Shown: positions 8,379 through 17,854 of the stretch, in pieces | Layout: the number at the start of each line of letters is the position of its first letter | Numbering within the stretch: the stretch's first letter is position 1 | Assembly (NCBI GenBank): GCA_028285305.1 | Contig: JANQPV010000022.1 | Coordinates: forward strand, 325,322 to 389,321 | Source: Alphaproteobacteria bacterium | GTDB taxonomy: Bacteria; Pseudomonadota; Alphaproteobacteria; SMXP01 | Length of the DNA stretch: 64,000 bases | Reading direction: 5' to 3' | Translations under genes and position numbers: made by a program | Notes under the pieces: generated by a model | What the model was told of the DNA's origin: nothing | The model's input: the letters and a program-made list of their open reading frames with translations, nothing else | Databases searched by the model: none

Positions 8379-10124
8379 TTGAAAATTCTTGTTTTCGCTC
8401 CGCACTCGGATATATGGGTTCATGCCTTTCCAGAAGCTATCGTTTCCGAGGCCTTGGCTAAGCAAGGGCATGAGATCGACTATGTGACTTGCGGGAGGTC
8501 TCTTCCGGGTTCCTGTGTTCCAGTCGCAAGCCGTGTCGGTGAAGCAGTTAGTCAAGATGAGGTCTGTACTTCTTGCGGAAACAGAGACCGGATGATTCGC
8601 AACGCAATGTCCTTCTCTGGCTTCACAATAGAAGAATTACTCAATGCTACTGATGCGGAGGAAGTTGATGGTTTGCTGCACAACAAGTCATCAGATGAAC
8701 TTATAGATATTCACTGTGAAGATGTTCCGGTTGGAAAGTTTGCAGCATACGAGATCTATCTCCGTGAGAAACGTTACAACGTTGACTTTTCGGGTGAATT
8801 GTTGCTTGAGCTTAAGGAAAAAGTACGAGCAACGTTAGCAACGGCAATTGCCGTACGGAACTATGTCGCTAAGTTTGGCATTCCCCATCGTTTGGTCGTA
8901 TACAATGCGATGTATTCGGTCACGCGCACTGCTTGTGCATTGCTCGAACATCGAGGAGTTCCGTACTATTCTCTTCATGCTGGTCCAAATCTTCCGCATC
9001 GATTGCAGAGACTCATGATAAATCGGCACGATGGCTTTGGAACCATACGACATCAGTTAGAGCAATGGCCGAGGTATCAACACGTTGCGCCATCTGCGTC
9101 CCAACTCTCTTTTGTCACAGACCATCTCCTCCATATGATCAAAGGACGCAGTGTGTTCTCGTATTCTTCGGGGCGCACAAAAAAATCCAAGTGCATCCGG
9201 GAAATCTACGAGATCGCGCCGGAAAAGAAAGTGCTGACAGCTTTGTTGAGTAGCAACGATGAACGTAGTGCAGCAGAAACCATTGGAGCCTATGTCCCGC
9301 CTCAGGACCTACTTTTTCCAACGCAATCCGACTGGGTTCGTGCAGTGATAGACTATGTGCGTGGTCAGGAAGACCTGTTCTTGATTGTCCGTGTACATCC
9401 TCGAGAGCTTCCTAATAGGCGGGACAGCATAGAGTCAGAACATGCACGCCAACTTATGAGCGCGTTCGAAGAACTTCCGAAGAATGTAGCAATCAATTGG
9501 CCAAATGAGAATCTCTCGATTTTTGACATGCTGGATCAGAGCGACGTCTTCCTCTCAGCGTGGTCAAGTTTGGGTAAAGATATTCCAATTTTTGGACGGC
9601 CTGTTGTTGTCTATTCGGGCCAACTGCTGAATTACCCGGCCGATCTAAATTTTGTGGGGGAAGGATATAGTGACTATTTCGATGCTATTCGATCCGCAAT
9701 CGATAAGCCTTTTGATTCGTCTCGGATCCGGCTCGCTTATCGCTGGAGTGTATTCGAACAGTTGAGATCAACCGTGGATATCGGGGATAGTTTTTTCCAT
9801 AGGGAGTATCGGTCTCGAAATGTCTTTTCTAGATCTTGGGTTGCCATCCGTAGGCGGATGCAGAAGGAGTTCATAGAGCGTCGAGATATTGCGCGTCGAA
9901 GTTCCGACCTTCAATCTGCACATCTGATTAACGGGATTATCGAGTCCGGGAATAGCTCCATTCTTGAATTGCTGGAACCCGAGGCCGTTGAGCAAGGCAC
10001 GGTTGAGCACGAGGCGATCGATATAAGAAATGAAACAAGACGTCTTGCTGATGCACTTTTTCCAACTCAAGAAGCGAAGCTGAGCAGCCGATTGTATGCA
10101 TCGTTGTGTACTGCATTTGATTGA
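8379..10124 (+). CDS. putative capsule/surface-polysaccharide glycosyltransferase, 581 aa
   Basis: A large protein opening with MKILVFAPHSDIWVHAFPE, a strand-loop-helix typical of the first GT-B domain, so TTG 8379 is the likely start. A cysteine pair (CTSCGNRD, near residue 66) follows. The central part (LFLIVRVHPRE, then DVFLSAWSSLGKDIPIFGRPVVVY) resembles the second domain of capsule-polysaccharide synthesis proteins, where His-Pro-Arg and the serine-rich loop approach the donor nucleotide. A helical tail of about 120 residues is not recognised. I infer a glycosyltransferase acting in the cytoplasm on a surface glycan; donor and acceptor are unknown. Composition is AT-rich. Confidence 0.6.
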   Translation: MKILVFAPHSDIWVHAFPEAIVSEALAKQGHEIDYVTCGRSLPGSCVPVASRVGEAVSQDEVCTSCGNRDRMIRNAMSFSGFTIEELLNATDAEEVDGLLHNKSSDELIDIHCEDVPVGKFAAYEIYLREKRYNVDFSGELLLELKEKVRATLATAIAVRNYVAKFGIPHRLVVYNAMYSVTRTACALLEHRGVPYYSLHAGPNLPHRLQRLMINRHDGFGTIRHQLEQWPRYQHVAPSASQLSFVTDHLLHMIKGRSVFSYSSGRTKKSKCIREIYEIAPEKKVLTALLSSNDERSAAETIGAYVPPQDLLFPTQSDWVRAVIDYVRGQEDLFLIVRVHPRELPNRRDSIESEHARQLMSAFEELPKNVAINWPNENLSIFDMLDQSDVFLSAWSSLGKDIPIFGRPVVVYSGQLLNYPADLNFVGEGYSDYFDAIRSAIDKPFDSSRIRLAYRWSVFEQLRSTVDIGDSFFHREYRSRNVFSRSWVAIRRRMQKEFIERRDIARRSSDLQSAHLINGIIESGNSSILELLEPEAVEQGTVEHEAIDIRNETRRLADALFPTQEAKLSSRLYASLCTAFD

Positions 10125-10203
10125 TGACTATACGAACGTATTGGTTGTTCAAAGTGTCACCGAAGTAAAGGCTTTAAGTTGAGATCAGCCTATATGCTTT
10201 TGG

Positions 10204-11490
10204 TTGCAAACGGATCGATCGGCAGCTTTGGAAGATCAGCTTGAGTCGCTTGTCATGAACACCAACTACTATCCCAAAATCGATTATCCTTCTCATCCCG
10301 CTTTTTGTATGTTGGACGTCGATCCGAGAGACGACAATGGCGTTGTTGAAGACATGATCGTCGAGATCGACCAAGCGGTTTGTCATTTGAACGAATCTCC
10401 TTTTTCCGATCAATCCTCTTTGCGCGAGGCTTTCGATGACGTCTTGGTCTCGAGAATTGATTCTCTTACAGAGTATTTGTCGAGGACAACTGAGAATGAT
10501 AGGGTGCGATCTTGGATTCAACGCGCTGTTCAGAATGTACGCCAAGAGCTCTGGGAAGGGGCAGTTGTGGCAGTCCGACGACGCAAGTCGGCCTCACTTG
10601 GTCTGACTGAGGAGGCGCTAGAGGTTGCTTCAAAACTCAAAAAGGATGGATGTGCAATATTCAGACTGGAAGAAGAGACCAAACGCACGCTCCGACGACT
10701 ATGCGATCCAGCCATTGCAGAACTGAGAGAGAGAGCAAAGCAAGAGCCAATTGACCGCCTCGTGCACAACTACGAGCTCAGTGGCAAAGTTGGACAAGAG
10801 ATCGCGTCGTTTTTCCGGCGCAAGAGTATTTGTGAGGGACTCTCCGGCTATGTTGGTAGCAATGTGGAGTTCGCCGGATTTTCGTTGGAGTACTCCTATC
10901 CCAAACAAAGCTGGTGGCGCGGTTTGTACTTAGACGTTGGACTAGACGATACGAGAACGTCCTACATGCACTACGATCACGGTTGTCGAGATCCAAAGGC
11001 AATAATTACCCTTTCGGAAGTTGAGAAGGAAAGTGGTCCCACCAGATTTGTTGTTGGTAGCCATGCGCAAGATCGGTCCCGCTTTCTGCACTTCATGATC
11101 AAATCTTTGGATTTTGCATGGGAGCGTGATCCAGAGGTTCTTGGGCCCGGAACGTATTATCGGCCACACTTTTCGCGTCCCGAATACCGTAGAGAGATAT
11201 TGCAGCTTCCTGCGGCCTTTCAAGGTTCGAGTCATTTCGGTGAAGATGTTCTAGACGACACGCCACTGTCCCACGAGTTGCTTAGTCATGAAATTGCGAT
11301 GACTAGCGAGGTGGGCGATTGCATTGTTTTTGATGGAAATAACGGCATTCACCGGGGCGCTCTCGTGGAGCGAGGCGAGCGAATAGCTTTTCAAATCGTG
11401 TTTTTGGTTGAGGACCGTCCTTCCTTTGCGCAGACGATGTACCAAAAAACTCGTGGAATGGCGCTGCGGATGCTTGGCAAGGTTGAATAG
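10204..11490 (+). CDS. phytanoyl-CoA dioxygenase-like Fe(II)/2-oxoglutarate oxygenase
   Basis: A 428-residue protein. The C-terminal two thirds shows the double-stranded beta-helix oxygenase signature: the iron ligands H-x-D in MHYDHGCRD (His256, Asp258), a distal His in GIHRGALVERGERIAFQ (near residue 383) and an Arg about ten residues later for 2-oxoglutarate. ESGPTRFVVGSH between them is typical of the phytanoyl-CoA dioxygenase (PhyH) group. The N-terminal 150 residues are unrecognised. In a glycan locus such an enzyme may hydroxylate a sugar, lipid or amino-acid substituent. The first available start is TTG 10204; ATG 10255 is an alternative. Confidence 0.72.
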   Translation: MQTDRSAALEDQLESLVMNTNYYPKIDYPSHPAFCMLDVDPRDDNGVVEDMIVEIDQAVCHLNESPFSDQSSLREAFDDVLVSRIDSLTEYLSRTTENDRVRSWIQRAVQNVRQELWEGAVVAVRRRKSASLGLTEEALEVASKLKKDGCAIFRLEEETKRTLRRLCDPAIAELRERAKQEPIDRLVHNYELSGKVGQEIASFFRRKSICEGLSGYVGSNVEFAGFSLEYSYPKQSWWRGLYLDVGLDDTRTSYMHYDHGCRDPKAIITLSEVEKESGPTRFVVGSHAQDRSRFLHFMIKSLDFAWERDPEVLGPGTYYRPHFSRPEYRREILQLPAAFQGSSHFGEDVLDDTPLSHELLSHEIAMTSEVGDCIVFDGNNGIHRGALVERGERIAFQIVFLVEDRPSFAQTMYQKTRGMALRMLGKVE

Positions 11491-11532
11491 CCTTCGGTTA
11501 ACCTCTGGACAAATTCGAGTTAGGGAAACGAA

Positions 11533-12609
11533 TTGTTAGGTTTCAGAAACCCTTGGCGTACTGAACAGACGAAGGTGATCCAGGTGAGTGAGAGTTTGCT
11601 TGGGTCGCAAAAGTTGGTCGGTGTTGATGTAGGGGCGGCAAATGGCCTGCTCCCGCATTGGCGTTCCTTAGATGGTATCGCCACGATTTATCAGGTTGAA
11701 CCAAGAAAAGAGTCTTGCGATGATTTGCGGGCGCAATTGCAGAACTCTGTTCGGCCTGATCTATATCAAGTGATTGAAGCCGGTGTTGCCGGTACTGAAG
11801 GAGAGCGCACACTCTACGTATCAAACGTTCCCACTGGGTCTTCGCTCTATTCACCAAACCCTGATGCCCGTGACAATGATGGACAGTATACAGATCCATC
11901 GTATTTTTGGCCAATCACCGAACGAAAGATCAGCACCAGGCGTTTGGAAGGGATTTTCGATGAGGTTTCAGAGCGTCAAGTCGATCTTATTAAGCTCGAT
12001 ATTCAAGGTGCCGAACTCGAGGCGTTAGAAGGGCTAGGAGAAACGCGACTCTCGAATCTTTTGTGTGCTGAATTAGAGATCGGCTTGCACGACATATATA
12101 AAGAAGCGGCAAGTTTCTGCGATGTGCAGGATTTCTTTCAGCAGTACCAGATGCAGTTTTTCGACGTTCGTGTTTCCCGCGCCCGGTTGCCACGAAATGG
12201 GTCGTCTGGCACCTATGAACAGAGCGTCTTTTCGGTACAGGACAATAGTCCTACGCTCTCGGCGCGGGTATGGGAATTTGATGCTGTGTTCTTTCGGTCA
12301 AGAACCGACGTGTTAGGGAAGCGCGATCCCAATTTGATCCGGCGGATGATGTTAATCTATGCTACATACAACTTTTTCGCTGAGGCGCATCGCTTGGCGG
12401 AAGATGCTGAGAAGGCAGGCATTCTTTCTGGTGATGTCTGTGCTGAGCTTCAGAAGCTGATTGTAGATTTGCACTACGTAAAGCACTTTCGCCCCTGGTT
12501 GTCGCGGCATCGATTCTGGGGCCTGGTACAGCGCATCAGATACCGTTTAGCACCTCGGAATGTACAGCGTTGGTGTCAGTATATGTATCAAGAATATCCG
12601 CACGGGTGA
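11533..12609 (+). CDS. FkbM family methyltransferase
   Basis: A 358-residue protein with an FkbM-type methyltransferase core: SAM motif VGVDVGAANG (about residues 33-42) and the family's LIKLDIQGAELEALEG near residues 152-167. FkbM enzymes O-methylate sugars or polyketides. TTG 11533 is chosen as the start because AGGGA lies seven bases upstream and there is no better start before the SAM motif. About 120 residues after the core (from ATYNFFAEAHRLAEDAEKAG onward) form an added helical region of unknown role. It is the first of three FkbM-type genes within 5.6 kb. Confidence 0.83.
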   Translation: MLGFRNPWRTEQTKVIQVSESLLGSQKLVGVDVGAANGLLPHWRSLDGIATIYQVEPRKESCDDLRAQLQNSVRPDLYQVIEAGVAGTEGERTLYVSNVPTGSSLYSPNPDARDNDGQYTDPSYFWPITERKISTRRLEGIFDEVSERQVDLIKLDIQGAELEALEGLGETRLSNLLCAELEIGLHDIYKEAASFCDVQDFFQQYQMQFFDVRVSRARLPRNGSSGTYEQSVFSVQDNSPTLSARVWEFDAVFFRSRTDVLGKRDPNLIRRMMLIYATYNFFAEAHRLAEDAEKAGILSGDVCAELQKLIVDLHYVKHFRPWLSRHRFWGLVQRIRYRLAPRNVQRWCQYMYQEYPHG

Positions 12610-12649
12610 TTAAGGTAGGTTTGCCCTTCAGGTCTCAACTTAAAGCTAA

Positions 12650-14413
12650 GTGAATCAAAGATTATCATATCTCCGATCACTGATCGGTTTTGCTTTTCAG
12701 AATAACCCGCTTCTATACGGCGCGCTCGCGCTGTCAGTCTTTTCTGTGATCATCGAATTGGCGGCCGTCAGTAGTCTGATGCCACTTGCAGCCGTAGCGG
12801 CAGGCGAAAGCGCGCCGGTCGACTCGCCTACCGTCAGAGTGCTTGACTGGATGGGTATGACGGCGAGCGGGCAAACATTGTTGATCGTCTTCGTTGGTCT
12901 TTTCTCAGTCCGTGTGCTCACTCAATTTGCCAGTCAGGGCTTGATCTTTTATTTGAGCAAAAGACTGCTTTTGCAGCTATCGACACGTGCATTTCATACA
13001 ATTATGCACAGTGTTCCGCTCAAAGAGCTGGAAAGACAGAGTATGGGCTATTTTATCACATTGTCGGGTGATGAGGCAAATCGCGCCAGCAATATCATTG
13101 CTTATATGAGTCAGTTCGCATCCGTAACCTTGCTCGCTTTTCTCTATTTTGTTGCAATCGTCGCATTTTCCCTGCCTGTTGCCGTCTTTGTGGCCGTCTT
13201 CCTTTTAGTTTCTTTTCTCGCGCTCTTTAATTCCTTCCGTACCACACATAAGCTTGGCGCTAAGGCCGTTGAACAGTCGCAGGGACTTCACTCCGTCTTT
13301 GTAGACACTCTGAACGGGCTTCGGTCTGTTCGAGCCTTTGCAGCAGAAACTTATGTATCCAACAATTATTACAGCATGCTCCTGTCCTATGTGCGGACCA
13401 ATGTCATAATAGAGATGATTTCCCTGACAGCGCGCTACGGCCCCGCTTTGCTTCTTTTGCTCGCTGTTTGCGGAGTTGCCTTGTGGCCCTCTTCTGCTAG
13501 TCGTTTTTCAGTCGAATTGCCCCTTCTCGTCACACTGATCGTACTATTGATGAGGTTTTTTCCGGTGACCGGTCAGGCTCTTAATCTTGGTCTGCGGATT
13601 ATCGCGGACGTGCGAGCTGGCCAAGACGTGACGCATATAATCAATCAGTATAAGCCGGCCTCTCCTAAGCAGGAGATGGACGTATTGGAGACAATCACCC
13701 GGATTGAAGCACGTTCGATCGACTTCTCGCATTTAGACGGGAAGCCGGTTTTGACTGGTTTCGACGTTTCATTGGAGAAAGGGAAGAGCTACGCTCTTGT
13801 TGGAGAGTCGGGGTCGGGAAAGTCCACATTCTTAGACCTGTTATTGTGCTTTTATGAGCCTGAGAATGGTAAGTTGCTTGTCAATTCCACCGCGCTTCAA
13901 TCTGTCCCCAAATTAGAACTCAGGCGGAGAATCGCGCTTGTCGCTCAAGAGCCCGTGATCTTTAACGATACGGTAGCTAGCAATATACAGTTTGGTGCCC
14001 AAGCCGACCGCGAGCAAATTGAACGTGCCTGCAAAGTTGCCTGCATTCACGAATTTATTCTTTCCTTACCAGAGGGGTACGACACCCACATAAACTATCG
14101 CGGAAGCAATCTTTCCGGCGGTCAAAAACAACGGATAGGAATTGCGCGCGCGGTTTTGCGGCAACCTGATGTGCTTTTGCTGGATGAAAGTACAAGCGCA
14201 CTGGATGAGGGAACGCGGAAGCGGGTTGTTTCCAATCTTCTCACAGAGTTTCAAGACCGCATCATACTGTTTGTTACCCACGATGCGTTCGTTATGGGAG
14301 AAGCTGATTTCATTTACGCGATGGACAAGGTTAACCAAGTCTGTGCTGACACAAAAGACGAGACAGTTAAACAGAAACACCGCGATTCCGTCCGCACTTC
14401 GACAAGCTCGTAG
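12650..14413 (+). CDS. ABC transporter, fused permease and ATPase (PglK/MsbA type)
   Basis: A 587-residue half-transporter. The N-terminal 330 residues hold about six membrane segments. The ATPase domain has Walker A GESGSGKST (about 384-392), the Q-loop in LVAQEPVIF, signature LSGGQKQR (near 488), Walker B VLLLDEST (near 507) and the H-loop FVTHD. The architecture matches lipid-linked oligosaccharide flippases such as PglK and lipid exporters such as MsbA. It is the only exporter in the glycan locus, so it is the best candidate to flip the lipid-linked glycan across the inner membrane. The start is GTG 12650. Confidence 0.85.
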   Translation: MNQRLSYLRSLIGFAFQNNPLLYGALALSVFSVIIELAAVSSLMPLAAVAAGESAPVDSPTVRVLDWMGMTASGQTLLIVFVGLFSVRVLTQFASQGLIFYLSKRLLLQLSTRAFHTIMHSVPLKELERQSMGYFITLSGDEANRASNIIAYMSQFASVTLLAFLYFVAIVAFSLPVAVFVAVFLLVSFLALFNSFRTTHKLGAKAVEQSQGLHSVFVDTLNGLRSVRAFAAETYVSNNYYSMLLSYVRTNVIIEMISLTARYGPALLLLLAVCGVALWPSSASRFSVELPLLVTLIVLLMRFFPVTGQALNLGLRIIADVRAGQDVTHIINQYKPASPKQEMDVLETITRIEARSIDFSHLDGKPVLTGFDVSLEKGKSYALVGESGSGKSTFLDLLLCFYEPENGKLLVNSTALQSVPKLELRRRIALVAQEPVIFNDTVASNIQFGAQADREQIERACKVACIHEFILSLPEGYDTHINYRGSNLSGGQKQRIGIARAVLRQPDVLLLDESTSALDEGTRKRVVSNLLTEFQDRIILFVTHDAFVMGEADFIYAMDKVNQVCADTKDETVKQKHRDSVRTSTSS

Positions 14414-14502
14414 TGGGAAGTCGATGTCGTTTGCCAATGTTCGCAGACACGTCTTGTTCGCAGTTTTCTGAGGTTCGCGAATTGGGGGTTCGTTAGGCTA
14501 GC

Positions 14503-15228
14503 TTGACTCTCATCGGCAAGTGGCGGAACAACATGCCGCAGTTCGTGAAATCTGCCTGTTGGGCTGTGACGCGTTTCTGTGATCCGTATGCTAATTTGTC
14601 CTATTCTCAAGATGGAGAGGACATGATTGTGGATCGTTTGTTCACAGGAAAGAGTGACGGGTTTTATGTGGATGTAGGAGCACACCATCCCGTTCGATTC
14701 TCTAATACTTGCATCTTCCACCGGCGGGGGTGGCGAGGTATCAATATCGATGCGGATTCAACACTAATGGCGGCTTTCGAACGCGCACGTCCGGCCGATA
14801 TCAATCTGGCTTTCGGCGTTGCCGAACATGATGATGAACTTCAATTGTCGATATTTGATGACCCGGCTTTGAATACATTGAATTCTGAGGTCGCTCGGCA
14901 GTTGGAAGCTGATACATCGTACCGTGTCGTAGAACGCCGACAAATATCGGTTCGTCCGCTTAGAGCTCTCCTCGAAGAACACCTTCCTGGGGGCTGCGAA
15001 ATAGACCTTTTGAATGTGGACGCCGAGGGGCTGGATCTAAGCGTACTGAAGTCCAACGATTGGCAACGGTTTCGTCCTCAATGTACGCTTGTTGAGGCCG
15101 GACACGCTCCATTGGACCAAATTCGGAATGATCCCGTTTTTCAGTTTATGGTGGAGCAGGGTTATTCGCTTTATGCTAAAACAGTTAGAACACTGATTTT
15201 CACCAATTCCGAGATTGCTTCGGCATGA
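14503..15228 (+). CDS. FkbM family methyltransferase
   Basis: A 241-residue methyltransferase of the FkbM group. Recognisable parts are SQDGEDMIVDRLF (about residues 36-48), the SAM motif FYVDVGAHHPVRFSNT (about 54-69) and the later EIDLLNVDAEGLDLSVLKS. This SQ-x-GED...D-G-x-H-P-x-x-x-SNT pattern defines a subgroup often found in polysaccharide clusters. TTG 14503 is used as the start; ATG 14533 is an alternative that removes ten residues. Its stop overlaps the ATG of the next gene (ATGA), indicating translational coupling with that glycosyltransferase-like gene. Confidence 0.82.
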   Translation: MTLIGKWRNNMPQFVKSACWAVTRFCDPYANLSYSQDGEDMIVDRLFTGKSDGFYVDVGAHHPVRFSNTCIFHRRGWRGINIDADSTLMAAFERARPADINLAFGVAEHDDELQLSIFDDPALNTLNSEVARQLEADTSYRVVERRQISVRPLRALLEEHLPGGCEIDLLNVDAEGLDLSVLKSNDWQRFRPQCTLVEAGHAPLDQIRNDPVFQFMVEQGYSLYAKTVRTLIFTNSEIASA

Positions 15229-16169
15229 ACCCTGCGCCGATTGCTCTTTTCGTTTATGCGCGTCCCGAACATACGCGCTCAGTTATTGAGGGATTGGCTA
15301 CAAATCCAATGTTCGGGGATAGTGATCTTTGGGTGTTTTCCGACGCACCAAAAGACAATCGGGATAGTGAGGCGGTGGAAAGCGTCCGCTCACTCATCAA
15401 ACAGGTGAGGGGTCCCCGTCGATTGGAGGTGGTCGAACAAAGTGAGAATTTGGGATTGTCGCGTTCGATCATTGATGGCGTTTCTCGCTTATGCGGCACT
15501 TATGGAAAATGCATCGTGCTTGAAGATGACATCGTGCCTACGCCATACTTTCTTGAGTATGTGAACGAGGCGCTCGAGCTCTACAAAGATGATGAGCAAG
15601 TGATGAGCATTGGTTGTTATTCGTTCAGCGATGGCCGCGCATTGCCGGATACCTTTTTTCTTCGTGTGCCGGATTGTTGGGGATGGGCCGTTTGGGCGCG
15701 AAGCTGGAGATTCTTTGAGGAGGATGGGCAGAAGTTATTGTACGAATTGGATCGTTTAGACCTAAAACAAGAAATTGATTTTGGTGGTGTGTACCCATAC
15801 TATCGAATGCTTGAGGATCATGCGAATGGGCTAAATGATTCGTGGGCAGTGAGATGGTATGCAGCGACGTTGCTTCGTAACGGTTTGGTTCTTTATCCAG
15901 GGATGTCGGTTACCGATAATGTCGGATTTGACAACACTGGAACGCATACCGGGAGTCACCGCGGTAAACCACCGAACACTCTTGCTCATCGAAGCATACC
16001 GGTCGTTGACATACCGGTCGAAGTATCTGAGCTGGGTACAGAAGTTTGGCGGAACGTGATGCGCAACATGCAACCGAACCTCGTTGAAGGGCTATTTGCC
16101 AGTATGCGGGAAAAGTTGGGACGGTTGCGTCGTCATGCTCGTGCGCGAACTACGGGGAGTCCCAACTAG
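15225..16169 (+). CDS. GT-A-fold glycosyltransferase (family 2-like)
   Basis: A 314-residue protein with a GT-A fold. It starts with PIALFVYARPEHT, continues with NLGLSRSIIDGV, and has the acidic metal-binding motif LEDDIVPTPYFL near residues 101-112. DCWGWAVWARSW in the middle is characteristic of a group of glycosyltransferases from bacterial surface-glycan clusters. It should transfer a sugar from a nucleotide donor in the cytoplasm. Start ATG 15225 overlaps the preceding FkbM stop by four bases. Donor and linkage are unknown. Confidence 0.75.
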   Translation: MNPAPIALFVYARPEHTRSVIEGLATNPMFGDSDLWVFSDAPKDNRDSEAVESVRSLIKQVRGPRRLEVVEQSENLGLSRSIIDGVSRLCGTYGKCIVLEDDIVPTPYFLEYVNEALELYKDDEQVMSIGCYSFSDGRALPDTFFLRVPDCWGWAVWARSWRFFEEDGQKLLYELDRLDLKQEIDFGGVYPYYRMLEDHANGLNDSWAVRWYAATLLRNGLVLYPGMSVTDNVGFDNTGTHTGSHRGKPPNTLAHRSIPVVDIPVEVSELGTEVWRNVMRNMQPNLVEGLFASMREKLGRLRRHARARTTGSPN

Positions 16170-16184
16170 TTTTGGTTTGAGCGG

Positions 16185-17114
16185 ATGAAGCTGCCGTTCC
16201 TCGATCGCCTTTATTCTGTTTGGCATCTCTTGCATGAATTGCGGGAGCAACTAGATTCGGTTCAGATGGCGCTTGGTCGGGTCGAAGCGCGTCAGACTGA
16301 AAATTTGTCTGCTGACGCATTACCTGAAGCGGAGTTTAAAGTCTATTCCCAATGGGGCGAAGATGGTCTGATTGAGCATATGCTCAGGCAAGTGCCTATC
16401 GACAGAAAGGTCTTCGTGGAGTTCGGCGTACAGGATTATCGTGAATCCAACACTCGATTCTTGCTTAAGCACCGGAATTGGTCCGGTCTTGTGCTGGATG
16501 GATCGCCCGATAATGTTCGCCGAATTAGAGAGGACGTCATCTATTGGCAGCATAATCTAAAGGCGGAATGCGCCTTCGTTTCGCGCGAGAACATCAATAA
16601 GCTGATAAGCGCTCACGGTATAGAGGGCGATATCGGTCTCTTATCGATCGATATTGACGGCAATGATTATTGGGTGTGGCAGGCGATCAACGTGATCTCT
16701 CCCCGCATTGTCATCGTCGAATATAACGCCTTGTTCGGACCGGAGGCGCCTGTTTCGATCCCTTATGATGAAACATTTGTTCGTTCACGGGCTCATTATT
16801 CTAATCTCTATTGGGGGTGTTCGTTGGCAGCTCTTAATCACATGGCTGCAGAGAAGGGTTATGTGCTGGCCGGGTGCAACTCAAACGGAAACAATGCGTT
16901 CTTTGTTCGAAAAGACGTGTCGAAAGGTATCAGTGTAAAGACGGTGGAAGCTGCGTTCCGCAGGTCTTTGTTTCGCGAATCGCGAAACCAAAGCGGGGAA
17001 CTGACCTATCTAAGCCCGGAACGGGCGCTCTTAGAAATTCAAGAGCAATCGGTCGTCCAAGTGCGGACTGGTGAGACTATGGCCGTAGGCGATGCAGTTG
17101 TTGATAGAATGTAG
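16185..17114 (+). CDS. FkbM-like methyltransferase with N-terminal coiled coil
   Basis: A 309-residue protein. Residues 1-40 are helical with heptad-like leucines (LLHELREQLDSVQMALGRVEA), a probable coiled coil. The core starts with FKVYSQWGEDGLIEHML and FVEFGVQDYRESNTRFLL, then LLSIDIDGNDYWVW and IVIVEYNALFG. These are features of an FkbM-like branch in which the SAM glycine loop is EFGVxDxxESNT. It is the third FkbM-type gene of the cluster and differs clearly from the other two. It follows the GT2-like gene by 15 bases, so it is part of the same transcription unit. Confidence 0.75.
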   Translation: MKLPFLDRLYSVWHLLHELREQLDSVQMALGRVEARQTENLSADALPEAEFKVYSQWGEDGLIEHMLRQVPIDRKVFVEFGVQDYRESNTRFLLKHRNWSGLVLDGSPDNVRRIREDVIYWQHNLKAECAFVSRENINKLISAHGIEGDIGLLSIDIDGNDYWVWQAINVISPRIVIVEYNALFGPEAPVSIPYDETFVRSRAHYSNLYWGCSLAALNHMAAEKGYVLAGCNSNGNNAFFVRKDVSKGISVKTVEAAFRRSLFRESRNQSGELTYLSPERALLEIQEQSVVQVRTGETMAVGDAVVDRM

Positions 17115-17149
17115 TTGCCGGTATTAGCGATAGGTGTAAAAGAAAATTC

Positions 17150-17851
17150 ATGAGAGAACGTTTGAGCAATTTAGCCACAGCTATCTGTCCGCCGATTTTG
17201 CTTCCTCCTGTGAAAGCAATATACAGAGTAATTAGTGGTCGTGCGCAAGTGATTATTGATCCGCACTCGCAGGACCTTGATGTCTATTGGACAGATGAAA
17301 TGCAGCAAGTCCTTGAGACTTGGGGGGAAGGAAATGTTTGGAGCGAGATCCAACTCGCGATGGCCGGTCGAAAAGGAAAAGCGTTAGATATAGCGTGCGG
17401 CACGGGAAAGGTGACTTCGCTTCTTCAATATAACAAGGACTTGGAGATCTGGGGCGTAGATATTTCGGACAAGTTCATCGACAAGGCTGCCCAGCGTGGT
17501 CTTGATCAGAGCCGATTGTTTATCGGCGATGCTTTGGATCTACCTTTTGAAGACAACTTCTTTGACTACTCATACTCGATTGGTTCGATTGAACATTTTA
17601 CTGAGGATGGCATTGCTACTTTTCTCAAAGAGAGTGATCGAGTGACCAATTCGACTTCTTTTCACATGCACCCGGTTTCGAAGTCCGGAGAAAATGAAGG
17701 CTGGATCAAGACTGTCCAAAGTTATTTCAATAATTCTGTAGATTGGTGGCTTCCGAAGTATCGTGAGGCTTTCTCTTCGGTTGTCGTACTAGACTCTCTG
17801 TGGGAAGATCACCGGTCGAAGGGTAAATGGTTTGTTTGCAGTAACCTTTAG
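17150..17851 (+). CDS. class I SAM-dependent methyltransferase
   Basis: A 233-residue methyltransferase with motif I LDIACGTGKVTSLL (about residues 79-92), GVDISDKFIDKA for the adenosine-binding strand, and DLPFEDNFFDYSYSIGSIEHF, which matches the motif II/III region of Methyltransf_11 proteins. It probably methylates a sugar or glycan intermediate. The stop is three bases from the GTG start of the next methyltransferase, so the two are likely translated as a pair. Nothing in the sequence fixes the acceptor. Confidence 0.78.
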   Translation: MRERLSNLATAICPPILLPPVKAIYRVISGRAQVIIDPHSQDLDVYWTDEMQQVLETWGEGNVWSEIQLAMAGRKGKALDIACGTGKVTSLLQYNKDLEIWGVDISDKFIDKAAQRGLDQSRLFIGDALDLPFEDNFFDYSYSIGSIEHFTEDGIATFLKESDRVTNSTSFHMHPVSKSGENEGWIKTVQSYFNNSVDWWLPKYREAFSSVVVLDSLWEDHRSKGKWFVCSNL

Positions 17852-17854
17852 TCT

